DNA from: Mycteria americana
Lineage: Eukaryota; Chordata; Aves; Ciconiiformes; Ciconiidae
Length of the DNA stretch: 64,000 nucleotides
Assembly (NCBI RefSeq): GCF_035582795.1
Contig: NC_134367.1
Location: 51,987,562-52,051,561, forward strand
Direction of reading: 5' to 3'
Shown in pieces: positions 38,867-50,439 of this stretch. Made by a program: the position numbers and the translations under genes. The notes beneath the pieces were generated by a model that did no database searches, was not told the origin of the DNA, and saw only the letters and a list, made by a program, of their open reading frames with translations. Within the stretch, counting starts at the first letter, position 1; each line of letters begins with the position of its first letter.

Positions 38867-40934
38867 AAGTGCAGGCTGCCACCAGATGGGCTGGTATTGC
38901 TGTTTCCCTGGCCATACAGTCTCCTTCCTTCCTTTTCGCAGGAAAAAAAAGGCATTTTTTTAAATAAAGTTAATTTCAGCCAAGTCACTTCCTTGATCCA
39001 ATTCACCTCTTGGCAGAGAAGAGGAGAAGGAAACATATAGACAAAGAATCACCCACTTACAGCTGTCACATTAAAGCAATCATAAAACTACAATTTTGAG
39101 TATAGTGAAAGGCAAAAGAACGCTTACAAGTAAATTAGAAACAGGACATTGGGCCTATAGGGTCTTGCATAACTATTTTGCATTTCTCATGTACACATTT
39201 CCCACTCTAAAATTCAGACCTCAAAACTGAAGTTAAATGCAGAACAAGCTACTCGCATACCACAGAAAGACACAGAAACCGCTTCTGAGTCTAGGAACAG
39301 AGCTCGGGCTGGCTCACCAACACCAGCCATCAACAGCTCTTTTATTTGTAAAGAATCTGGTTTCTTCATCTGGAATTCCTTTTGTTTTCTGGCATGGTTT
39401 CCCCAAAGCTTGCAAAATAAGTGTCATTCTATCATTACCTGTACCTTTCAAAGAAGACCAATCTCTTTTTCCCATAAAATCCTTTCTACAAGGAGTCTGC
39501 GAACCATTGTTTGGCAGCATGGACAGGCCTGGACTGCTTCATGCAGCTGCTTCCTCTAGGCCTCTGGCACGCTTGTGAACAATATATCTACTGAAATCAT
39601 CACTACCTGTAATAAATGTGAGTCTTGACTTCTCTAAGTACTCAAGGCCTCCACCCATCATAACTGATGGGTTCAAAGAAAATCATTCTGCCAGTGCTTT
39701 TTATGTTTTCTTTTTTTGTTTGTTTTGTTTTGTTTTACATTAGCTACCACTTCAGCTTCCTGTCCCGTTCTGTTGTCACTCGTTATGGTCTCCCAGTTTT
39801 CCTGTGAATAGGCATGTCACGTATGCTTGCTTTACTTCTATCTAAATTTTGATCTTCAGAAGTTGGATAGATCTCATTTTTCCCATGATAAGTTTGCGCT
39901 TGGGTGTCTCTGACAATGGCTACATACATCCAAGATCAATAAAGTGAACCAGAATCAGAACTAAGCATTGGTGTTAGACTTTAGTACGGCTATATTCCCA
40001 CACCGAATGCTAAGATTGATTGAAAGTCACAGCACTGCCTTTTATCTTTTAGAAGTTGTTTTTTCCACTGGCTGCAAATGAACTCTGGCTACAGGAAACA
40101 GATTGTGAAACTGGCTCCAAGGCCTAAACTTCAGATTTTCAGCCCTTTGTTTTATAGATTTTAATGTAGCACTTTGGTAATGGAGATGAAGGTGGCTTTA
40201 TTTTTTCCAAACCAAATCTCTGCAGTTTTCCGATACCAGGTCAAGCTTCTGTATGTACTGCAAGACATTGTGGAAATCAAGGTCAAAGGCTACCAGCAGA
40301 ATTAATCAGAGCCTGAAGTTAGGGGAATGTGTTTGTATGATTTGCGTGTTCACTGACTGAAGTTAATATGCTTGTTTTTGATCCCTAAAGAATGGATAAG
40401 AGAAAAGCAGAATTATGAAGGAAACAATCTGGCAACTCATCCAGAATTACAGCGTTTGAGTTTTTAAAATGATAAGCTGAAGAAAAACAAATTTGTGGCT
40501 GCTTTAAACCTCAGTATTTCCTTCCTTGATGATTTATCAACTTCCCTCTTTTAACCAGATAAGAACTTCTGTAGCCATATGCAAGTGATACCCAAATGCA
40601 GAAATATTTTTTGAAAATACAATATAAAGTAGTTGTATTCATGTCCTTTATAAGATCTAAATTATACTACATTTACTTTTAAAAGTGTCTTCCAGTTTCT
40701 GTATGTCACAAAAGAGCACTTTACTACAGAGCTCGCTCAGTTGATTTCTGGAGAACTAATAACAACACAGTAAAACTCGTGCAACTTAGAAGGAACTGCT
40801 TTTAAAATTAGATTCCTTCAGCTGCTTTTACTTACACCTGGTTTTGTAGAGGCTTATTTCATTCCAACTAGTAAATACCTAGGATGGGATTGCTCTCTTC
40901 TAAAAGTTCACCCTACCCTTTTAGATCTGGGTTT

Positions 40935-41110
40935 TGGCATGTTGCCACAATATCTGGGCACTTCACAGTATTTAATGCATTTTTCTTCACAGCAGCCCTT
41001 TGAGGAAGCAAAGCTCTGTGACTCCTGTTTTGCAGAGAGACACCAGAAAGCCAGAGGCTACTCCTCTACTGTCTTTGAACCGAGGCCCAAGCTTAGTGTC
41101 AAGCCCAGAC
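40935..41110 (+). repeat. MIR-like CORE-SINE remnant
   Basis: CTGGGCACTTCACAGTATTT, CATTTTTCTTCACAGCAGCC and CTTTGAGGAAGC followed by TTTTGCAGAGAG resemble the conserved middle of MIR-type SINEs (CTCACAACAACCCTATGAGG, then ATTTTACAGATGAGG). It is highly decayed and assigned from memory. Confidence 0.35.
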
Positions 41111-42284
41111 TCATGTATCATCCCAACAAACTGGCCTCAATGATTGAGCAAGCTACAGCGTAAGATCTAGGAGAAAATGTGGCCTTGTTTTACTTCTGAG
41201 TGCGTGTTTGTACATCTACCATGTGTTCTGGCCTACTGTGGGTTGCCTTGTACGTTTGCGCCAAACTCTGCCACTCTGCCTCCTTAGAGGTCACAAATGC
41301 AGCAAGGATGGGTAAGTTAGCCACCGGCTTCTTCTTAGGGGACCATATCTTTATGGCAGAAAGACTATGGAATAGTTTTACGCTGAAGCATGGGTTGCTT
41401 TGAGAAGAGCTGGGCTATGACATACCAGAACTACAGGCCACTTGAAGTCCTGCTGTACTTTGCCAGCTCCCTGACTATACTCCATTTAACTGTATAAATG
41501 TAGCCTGAAAGACTAAGGGCTAGACCCTGGAAAAGAGCATTGGTAAACTAAAAATTCAGATCTGAAAAACTCCACTGAGCAGCCACCTGAACTTTGTTAG
41601 TCTCTTGCTGGATAGAAATGTCCAGAATTGTCCCAAGCTGGGCATCTTGGCATCTCTCTCCCCTTTGTGCCCACTTGTGGTCTAGGAAGTAGGTAGAGCA
41701 GCTCCAAGAGAGGTCCAGCTAAGAGCAACCTGTCTGAGCCCAACAAATCAGGTTCTTCTGTTATAGCCACAGCTAGCTTCAGTGCCTGGCGGCATTTGGT
41801 GGAGTGCTCACCTTCAGTGACAAGAGAATCGGCTTTTAGCTCAAAGGGATTTACATCAACATCTTGTAACTCGCAGGAGAGTGTCCCAGGTGCTCAGAAG
41901 GACTGCAAAATGGAAGGGAAGCATTCATCACCTCACCTGTTGAAGTTGTGTCCCTGTTGGAAAGGATGGCAAATGTGTGGCACTGGTGTGAACTAGAAGG
42001 AAGGAGACACAGGGAGCTGTAGGCACTTACTCCTGGCTTCTGGTAGCTATTCCCAAGCCCGTGCTGGTTTTTATCCAGGTACTATTTACTACAAAAATGT
42101 GTAAATAAAACCCAGGACTCTCTTGCAACAATTAAACTAGATGAGAGAGACACATCCTTATTTTACTCTGTCTTTTGCTTCAGCTGCCTTCTCCTTCTCC
42201 TACTCTTACAAGCTTGTCTGAACAGGGTCATAACTTCAAACGAAAAGGTGGTGACTCCCTGTTTCCTTCCTGCTCTTCCTCCTC

Positions 42285-42375
42285 CCAGTTTAGCATGGTG
42301 GTCAGGGATGCGGCATGAATGCTCCCCTGGAAGTTCCACTTCCCGGCCAATGCTCTAAGCACTGGGTAACAGCAT
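42285..42375. repeat. Probable tRNA-like foldback fragment
   Basis: TTTAGCATGGTGGTCAGGGATG (42289-42310, shown here only to mark the arm) faces AATGCTCTAAGCACTGGGTA (42349-42368), whose reverse complement TACCCAGTGCTTAGAGCATT is again A-box-like. The loop is about 38 bases. It resembles the arms at 17.6-17.96 kb. Confidence 0.35.
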
Positions 42376-45300
42376 AGAGAAGATGGACACTATTTCCTCT
42401 AGCTACACTTTAAAAGAAAATGAACACTGCTTATTGGGAATTTTTTTATCTGCTGACAGCCCAATAGGCCTTTTAAACACCTTTGGCAGGCTGTCTGTTA
42501 ACACAGACTTTGGTGTTTTCCAGTAATAACACAAAGAAAAATGCTGTGGCCAGCAGCCACATGAAATGAAGTCACAGACCAGAGAAGCTACAGGGACTCT
42601 TTATTCATTGTTTTAAAGAACAGATTTTGGCACTCACCACCAGAAGAGGACTCCAAATTCTGAGTCCCAAGAGCACAAAGGTGCCAAGCACCAGGGTGGG
42701 ACTTCACACACATCTATGTTCATAGAGTTTCCCCACACACAGCTTTTGTTAGCTCCTCACTGAGCATGCTGCTTGTTTTGGCTGTATACCTGCACTTCTT
42801 TTACATGCAGGGAATGTACGCCTATCATTACCAAAGTCGGGATTCAGCCCTGAGGCTGGAAGGCTCATTGTATCCTGGAACATCAGTCCCTTATCAGTCC
42901 CATCCCTCTGTGATTTATTAAGGTCACACAAAATAGCAAGAATTTAAGTCAAGTCCCTAGAGATCCACTAAATTACCTTGCAGTCAGAAACCATGCATCT
43001 AGTTAATAGGGGAGAAATGTCTCTTAAATAATCTATAGTCAACAACTGAAGTTAGTTTTATATATGCAACATTGTGCAGGATTTTGTAGCATCTTGCTCA
43101 GATTTTTCCTGCATCTCTGAAGTCACGCAAGTTTAAATATACAGATTGTATGAAACAAGTATTCTGTTGCATGACTTTGAATGTTGTAAGTTTTCCCAGA
43201 CAACTCAGGCCAGAAGTAGTGATAGACCATTTTTGCATTTTTGAGTATTCATTATACTGTATGATACACAAACTATTTGGCATTAATACTTAGGATATTG
43301 TGCTTGTTCAGGATGCAGAGTTGGAGTTGCTATGAATATTCTGAGTCATGTAAACAGATGATATTATTTAAAATTATTCTTCAACAAAATAGGTCTCCAA
43401 AATAAGATGAGGAGTTGCTCTGACTTAAATCTGCTTGCAGTTTTTCTGCATCTTTAAAGACAAGCATTGCTGACAAAAGATGACTTTGAGAATCATTTCT
43501 TGCCAGGAGTGAAACTTATCTTTTCCTTGGTAGTATTTTGTTTTTTCCTTGTTCTTTTTCTTAGGTTGCCTGATGTACAAATGCAGAATGGAGTTCTTGT
43601 TCCCTGACAGGTGCCTAGTTATCAGTAGCACAGGAATCTATGAAAAAAAAATGTAGGGGTGGTAGTAGGTAAAAGGAGACAAATCCTATGAACAATGATG
43701 CTCTTTGTGTTTCTCTGCTCGTCCATGTCATGGTCTTCTAGTTATCTGGCTAAAAATCTACCTCCTACTCCATCTCCATGCTAGGTTAAAGGGTGTTGGA
43801 TGAAGAGACTGACACTTCCCCTGAGAAAGTATTGGTAAAAACAGAATTTTACTTTTAAAATAAATTCCAAGGCAATGGTGGAGACATAATTTGTGTGTTT
43901 CATCTGCCTAGAGGGCAAGTTGCAGCGTTCTGAACCATCTTTCAATGATCCCATTAAATATTTGAGACATAAAAGGTGAAAATTATCATGCAGTAAAAGT
44001 GTTTACTGTGAATGAGTCAGTACCTGCAGTAACTATCCCCTACCTCATATTTCTTCACTATGATTGTCATTTCAACCCACTCTTACATTTGCCCCACCTT
44101 ACCCTAATATGTCTTTTCCTTTTTGCATTTGCCCTTCTAATCTCTAATTATTCTGTTTGTGCACAGATACACAGTCTTCTATACTGGAGACAGCTGCCCC
44201 TGGAAACCTTCCCTTTCCACAACAGCAAAGTCTTCCTCTTTTTAATCCATGGTCAATAGCCAGAGCCAGTAATTTCCTCCTGTCTTCCCATCTGTCGGGG
44301 CACATGTACTCTGCTTCGCTCTCTAGAAAGCTATGAGAGCTGTTTCCAATCTAACGAGCAAAAGCAGATTTTTGAGGGTGAAGAGAAGTGACCAAGCTAA
44401 GCAAGCCACATATGTAAGACAGTGTCATGGCATCATCAGCAGAAAATAACAGTGAGGAGAAAAAGTAACTTTTTGGAGAGTACTGAGGAGAGGACCTTCA
44501 ATGTCCACATCAGTCAGTGTACTAAGAGCAGACAGCATCTGTTGGAACTGGATCCTGAGTATGAAGGGAAAAAACTTGATAGTTCTTCTTGTGTGGGAAA
44601 AATGGCTCTTTTTACTTTGTAAAAAACCCTAACTTTTTATGCTGGAAGAGGGAGTGGGAGAAAAAGAAGACCAAAGGAAGAAGAGCAAGGAACTCATTCC
44701 ATTTTCTTTCTTCCTCTTTTTTGTTCTCTAGCAAACAGGAACTAGAGAAATATCAGTATGAATGCTTAGAAGGTCTGACATAATGAAATAAAATGCTTAG
44801 GAGGGTTGTTTTTTTTTTCATTAAAATACCAAGTTTTATCATACTTCACAGTACATACAGTGTCATGAGAAAACACAGAATACAATTTCTTTTCCTTTTC
44901 TTCCAAGAGTGAAAAAAAATGATTTTATGAATGTTCTGCATAAGACTTGAAATTCAGGAATGAATAGGTTTTGCTACAGTAGTATCAAAGAAGAAACCAG
45001 ACACTTAACCTTTATATATGCAGTTTGGAGACTGTCAGTTTGTATCTCGCAGTTTGTACAACAAACTCCCATGGATTTGCCTGTGTCAGTTTTTCAAAAA
45101 ACTCCCAAGTTCCTTAATTACTCTAACAAATTTTAGTCATTTGTTCTAAACTTATTTAAAGTGGGACTCGACAGAACTTAAAAACACATTGAAATGCCTT
45201 ATTGATTCAGTGAGGTTTCACTTCCTATTAGTTTTGCAGCTGTCATCATTTCATTTCTAACCCACTTAGATTAAAGAAGGCATATGAGTACCAGTTAGAT

Positions 45301-47220
45301 ATGTCCTGAGCAAGGTCATATGTTTCAGGCTGATTAAAGCAGTTGTGTCAGGATGCTAGAGACTGGGTGTTCCCAAAACAACAATGCAGTTTGCCTACCA
45401 CATTATTTATTTCTTTTTGTCAGTGGAGAGGCTGTTCTTTGTCTCTCAGGAATAAGTCTGAAAGAGCGTTGCAGCACAGCTAGTACAGCTGACCAAGCTT
45501 TTCCCTGGTTCTCGAAGGAAAGTGAAAGGGGAAAAAAATAGACCAGTTTGGATTGTGTCACGAAAATGGCCTCTCACATAATCTTTTGCCAGCAAGGCTT
45601 GGCTCAAAAGGACAAGGCAGCAGCCAACATTCTGGGAGTTTCTTGGTATGGCCTGTGCTGGGGCAGTTCTTTAAAATGTCTCTTATACTATGTCAGATAA
45701 ACAGTGAATCATTCCTTGATTCATCTGAGACTTTGTTTTCAGTTATGAAAAAAACCTATAAATCATGCATGCCCAGTAGGTCAGGTCTGAAGATAGATAT
45801 CTCTGTATTTCATTCTGAAAAATGCCTTGATCTGTTTTTTCTTTTTCCTCTTTGAAGGTGTTTTGACAGCACCTCTTTCTTTGGTTCTAAAAGGTTGCCC
45901 TCACAGCGATTTGAATGAACCAGGATCTCTGTAAGATAACAAACATTGGAGAACTTAGTGGAAGTATCGCTTACATTATCACGTTATTCCCTTAGTGTAT
46001 ATTTTTTGGGAAACTGTTAAGCCAGCATTATTCCCTGAATCTGCTATAGTTCACATGTGGAAAAAGCTTTTCCACATGCTGCTTTACAGTATGGGACATA
46101 ATTGTATATGTGGCAAAACATTTTTGGACTTTTACCTTTAAAAGTAATTTTTTTGAAACTTTTTTAATGATGTGGCTAGCAATGGAGAGGAGGAACAGGA
46201 TGGAGGAGGATGAGGAAGTCATAAATGGTCTTTCTGTAACATTTAGGATTTCAGTGGTATTCAATACCTCCCTACTATTGGCATGCTTACTTGTGCTCGG
46301 CAGCAGTAATTAAAATTTCAATTGATTTTTACAGCAGCCCAATCCAGTACTCTGGCACTCAATGCTGGCCATATTCAGAAAAAATAAATATAAGTAGTGT
46401 AAAGGTAAATCACATTGGTACTTACATGACCATGATGAAATGGGAAATTCTCTGTTTGTCTTAAGGTACCAAACTCCAGTTGCTTGCTCTCCTCTGAGGC
46501 ATGAAAGTCACGTATACAGGTACGGACCTGAGGATGGGATTGCTCCCCAGCAGCCTTTGTGCCAGCTCACTCCCAGCCCGCGTGTGACGGTGAGCCAACA
46601 GGCAGAAGCAGTCCTGCTGAAGGGACCAGCTCTGCTCATCCTCACACCCAAGGGGTGAGCACACAGGCTGCAGCCAGGTAGGAGGTAGGCGGTGGAATTG
46701 CGTTAGTGCAGTGCTGTCACAGAGCTGATTTGCTATGCCTGGCACCATGTACCATGCCCAGGGTTGCAACCGTGTGGCACTGCACTCCGGGAGCCTCCTG
46801 ATTCAGGCCTGGAGACAACATAGGTGGCTGGGCCAGGCTGACGGTTAACAGCAGGCCCACAGGCAGCACTAAATTGCCCCATACTTGATGCAGGGTATGT
46901 ATGAACCAGCTACTTTGTGTTTTTCTGTGTAAAATAACACTGGGCATCTGACCATCGCCACTGCGTCCACCAACGCAGGCTGGGTCAGTTCTGGTGAAGA
47001 ACCCAAAGGGCTGGTGGCGACTCCAGATGTGACCTGCACAACGCAGGTTCTTCACCCCGCTCCCCGCAGCAGTGCAGGCTGCTGGGGTGGGAGTGGGGCA
47101 TTTCTTCCTTCTTCCTCCCCTCCGCCTGTAACCGGGGTATTTTGTCAACCTCCGTTTAATATGCATACTTCTCCCTTTGCTGTTCCCCAAAGTTGAATGA
47201 GTGCACTAATTTCCTCAACC

Positions 47221-47930
47221 CAGGGCTTGTCTAAACAACGGTGTTTTGACTGCTTTAACAAGTGTTGTTCAAGTGCTAAATACCCCTAAGCCTTGTGGAG
47301 TTACATTAGTACAAACATTGCCGTTCGGGATGCAATATCTACTTTAAAACACCTCTCTAGGGCTGTGTACCAGCATCCAGGGTAGAGTGGAATTAAAGAG
47401 CAATAGGTTAAGCTTGCAATGGTTGTGGGACGTGTAACCTGTTTTAGAAAGCAAACCTGTCTGTGGTGGTTTTATAGTGGGGGAAAAAGTTGATGGTAGG
47501 ACAGTTGACATCCAAACATATGTCAAGCTATGTAATTATTTCCTGATAGGTTTCTTGTCCTAGTGGGCTGAAAGTGGTCAGGATGTTTGGGGATGTCTTG
47601 CTGGTCCTTGTGACTTGGTCCTTTTCCTGGCCCATGTCCTTGCCTGAGGCCTGCAGTGTTGTAGAGATTACTCCTGTGCAGGATGGTTATTATAAACTCT
47701 ATTTACCTGCTAAGATATTAAAGGACTGGCGTAGTTACGGTGGCAGAGCCTCCAAGTGCTATAGCAACTGTTCCCTCAGCCTACTTCACACAGCCTCTGT
47801 GTCTGAGGAAGCTGTGGCAAAGCAAGGCGTCCGTAACTATGTCCACAGCGGGGGTTCTGCAAACACAGGTGTCTCGGTCGTGCGGTGTTGTATTCCTTCA
47901 CACCCCTCGCTGAGGCTGTGCTCTTAGGAG
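47221..47930 (+). mobile_element. Probable decayed hAT-like DNA transposon
   Basis: The left end CAGGGCTTGTCTAAAC (47221-47236) resembles the terminal inverted repeat CAGGGCTTGTCTACAC of an old amniote non-autonomous family. Internal phrases ACTATGTCCACAGCGGGGGT and TTCACACCCCTCGCTGAG also look like that family. A short inverted pair, CGTAGTTACGG and CCGTAACTATG, lies inside. The matching right terminal repeat is not recognisable. Confidence 0.4.
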
Positions 47931-50300
47931 CAGCTTGGGGAGCTCCCCCCTCCAGTCGCAGGGTGCATGTTACCCTCTGCGGTGCTGGCTAAATTGTGGG
48001 TCTGCACAAGTTTTCTGGTGCTTTATTCCCTCCCTCTCTTATTCATTATTTGCTTCGGATCACCGCCCTCCTTACAACTGTCCACAGATCCATCTCCTTG
48101 GAAACGGCAGAACTTGTTTATGTGACAGTAATAAGGAAACTAATTGATGCGTAGCAGCTGCAGGCATATGCGAGGGAGCCATGTTCCACCAGAGGACGTC
48201 GGAAAAGCGAGTCTCAGCTTATGCTGCCTGATAAAAGGTTAGATGGCGTAAGCAAAACCCACCTTCTTCCTCTGGAGTTTCCCAAATTGCCTTCCCCTGT
48301 TCACAGCAGCAGTAGGAAGCTTCTTGCATGCGCATACATGTATTTTTATGGACTTTGTTAGTCTTTTTTATCACCAACATGTAGAGGTTGAGAAGCAATG
48401 GGAAAATGGGTAAGTCTTGCTTATTTCTTATTTTGTGGAATACTGTGCTGGTGCACTGTGCCATGCCAGGCCCATCTCTTCTCCTGTCTCGGCCTTGACC
48501 CTGCCTATGGCCGCAGGACTCTCTCATCCATATATTGAGACTTCTGCTGCTCCCTGCTGCGTGCCCTTCACTGCCACTGCCCCTTGCGCTGTTGGGAATG
48601 GCCGATACGCCTGTCTGGCCTAGCTGGCTGACAAGAGTCGGCCGGGTGTCCCTGCGCAGTGTTTCCTGGTCCTGCAGGATGGAGCTGTGGAAGCCCATAA
48701 ATGGCTTGTGTGGCCATAAATGTGGCAGGGTCACCAGGTGGGACCTCTCACCAGAGATGGCGGCGTGCCCGGCTGCCTGCAGCTGCCAACCCAGTGCCAA
48801 GAGTTTGCGGCCTGGGCTCGGGCAGGATGGCGGTGGGGCCCCACGGGGAACTCTCTGGAAAAGGCCTGTGGTGCGAGGGTAGCCTGGGCAGCCCCCCTCT
48901 TGTGGGTCTGGGGGGCCGTGCCGATGCTGGGGGGGCGATGCCGGTGCCAGGGGGGCCGCCATGAACTGTGGGATCTGCCCCAGGGGTGTTAGCACACAAA
49001 AGCAGCGGCGTCTGGGAGGCCCCAAGTCAAGCAAGCCCTGGCAAAGAGATGCTCATGTCAACGTCTCCGTGATGACAACTTGGAGGAGGAAGGAAGTATT
49101 TCGATGTAGCTTTGGTTTAGTGTGTATCTTGAAGAGGCGGTGTGGATGGATGATGATTTTTCTATTTTATACGGCCTCTGAAACAGTGCTGGAAGGGCTG
49201 TTCCTGGAAACTTTTTCCGCTACTGAAAACTTTCTTCCCCGCCCACCAGGTATGAGTGGCTTTTCCTGGGGTGTGCTTTGTCAGCAGGTTCCAGTCTTGG
49301 TTTGGGTTTCTCCTCCTGTTACTAGATACCTCCTTTGGGTGACTTTCTTGGGAACTAGTGTCTGTAAATAGCCTTGCCCAAGTGGGAAGCCTGTTCCAGT
49401 TGCATGCCCTGTATTGTAAACTCGAGCGATACTATAATTGTTATATCATTGAACCTTCAAATAAGCTGTTTTTCTATCAGCTGAAGCTGTATATACTCAT
49501 CATTTCTTACACTGTATCAAGTGAAATGCTTGGTACTGCTTTGCTAGGTAGCTGCAGTGTGATTTAAAACTTGCTTTAACTTCCTAGAGGTTGTATTAGA
49601 CTAAAGCATTTTCTGCAAGTTTCACTGTCCATGTCTTGAGTATCAAGAAAAATCACTATTTGACAAGGCGTAGACTGTCTTCAAAAGCGCTTCTATCTTT
49701 ATAAAATAAAGAATGTGAAAGGGTGGGGCAGAAAGGGAGTGGAGAAACAGGACTTAATACATACGCTTAATAATGGGGAGAATGCTGGGGATATTGCATG
49801 TTAAATATCCTTCTGTTATCTCAACACTAAATGTGGAGAACTATATCTTTATTATGTAATAAAGCCATATGTAAAAAGATAGGTGTTAGAGCACTAAGGA
49901 GGCTGCAAATGAAAACAGGCTGTAACACTTGGAATGCTTGCTCTGCAGGGAGCACTGAGAGGCAGATACTGAAGTCTGTAAAATAGAAAATATTGTTAAT
50001 CCTTGACTTTTAAATGGACAAAAATCAGCGTAAGTTATTAGAAAGCACCATGAAAAATCTCAGAAAATTTTGGGTGGTCGAGGAGAGCTACGTTTAGTGT
50101 TATGTAAGGCATTGTTTTGGAATTGCATCAAAATACAGGTTTCATCTGGGGGTGTGTGGTTTTTTTTTTTAATTATTATTTTGGTGCACATGATCTGGTT
50201 TGATATAAACAGAGCCAGGGACAGCCCAGTGACATACTTTGAAAAGTTACATAGTCCATTAAGGAGCTAATGGCATTAAATAGCTCTCTTTTTACAGGCT

Positions 50301-50439
50301 ATGGATTCTGAATCAAAGAACAGTTTCATAGGAAGCTTTCTTCAGCCACCAGATAAGATGCTTCCTGCAGCCTTTGCTTATATAGAATCAAAGAAGTTGG
50401 CAGCTGTTGGTGACAGGCCTTCTATCCCCAATAACCAAG
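50301..50439 (+). CDS. CEP57L1: CEP57L1 coding exon 1 (residues 1-46)
   Basis: The acceptor is TTTTTACAG (AG at 50296-50297), followed by GCT and the start codon. The exon encodes MDSESKNSFIGSFLQPP and a poorly conserved tail ending SIPNNQ. The donor is CCAAG then GTAAAG and the intron phase is 1. The N-terminal motif parallels the human MDSE..HSIVGS..KPP start. Confidence 0.93.

Larger units (their letters stand above)
38085..50297 (+). other. CEP57L1: CEP57L1 intron 1
   Basis: This is the 12.2-kb stretch between the CpG-island donor and the acceptor TTTTTACAG at 50289-50297. It holds a CR1 3' fragment near the left end, a MIR-like remnant, a hAT-like remnant, a foldback tRNA-like fragment and a GC-rich patch, each listed separately. 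Further non-coding 5' UTR exons could be hidden here, but I cannot identify any. Confidence 0.6.

Noticed and set aside
46717..47190. 157-codon minus-strand frame
   Set aside because: No domain, low-complexity start, and no supporting splice or promoter signals.
48219..49034. 271-codon minus-strand open frame
   Set aside because: Pro/Gly/Arg-rich translation with no recognisable domain and no splice or promoter context. It is explained by GC-rich composition; kept only as a composition finding.
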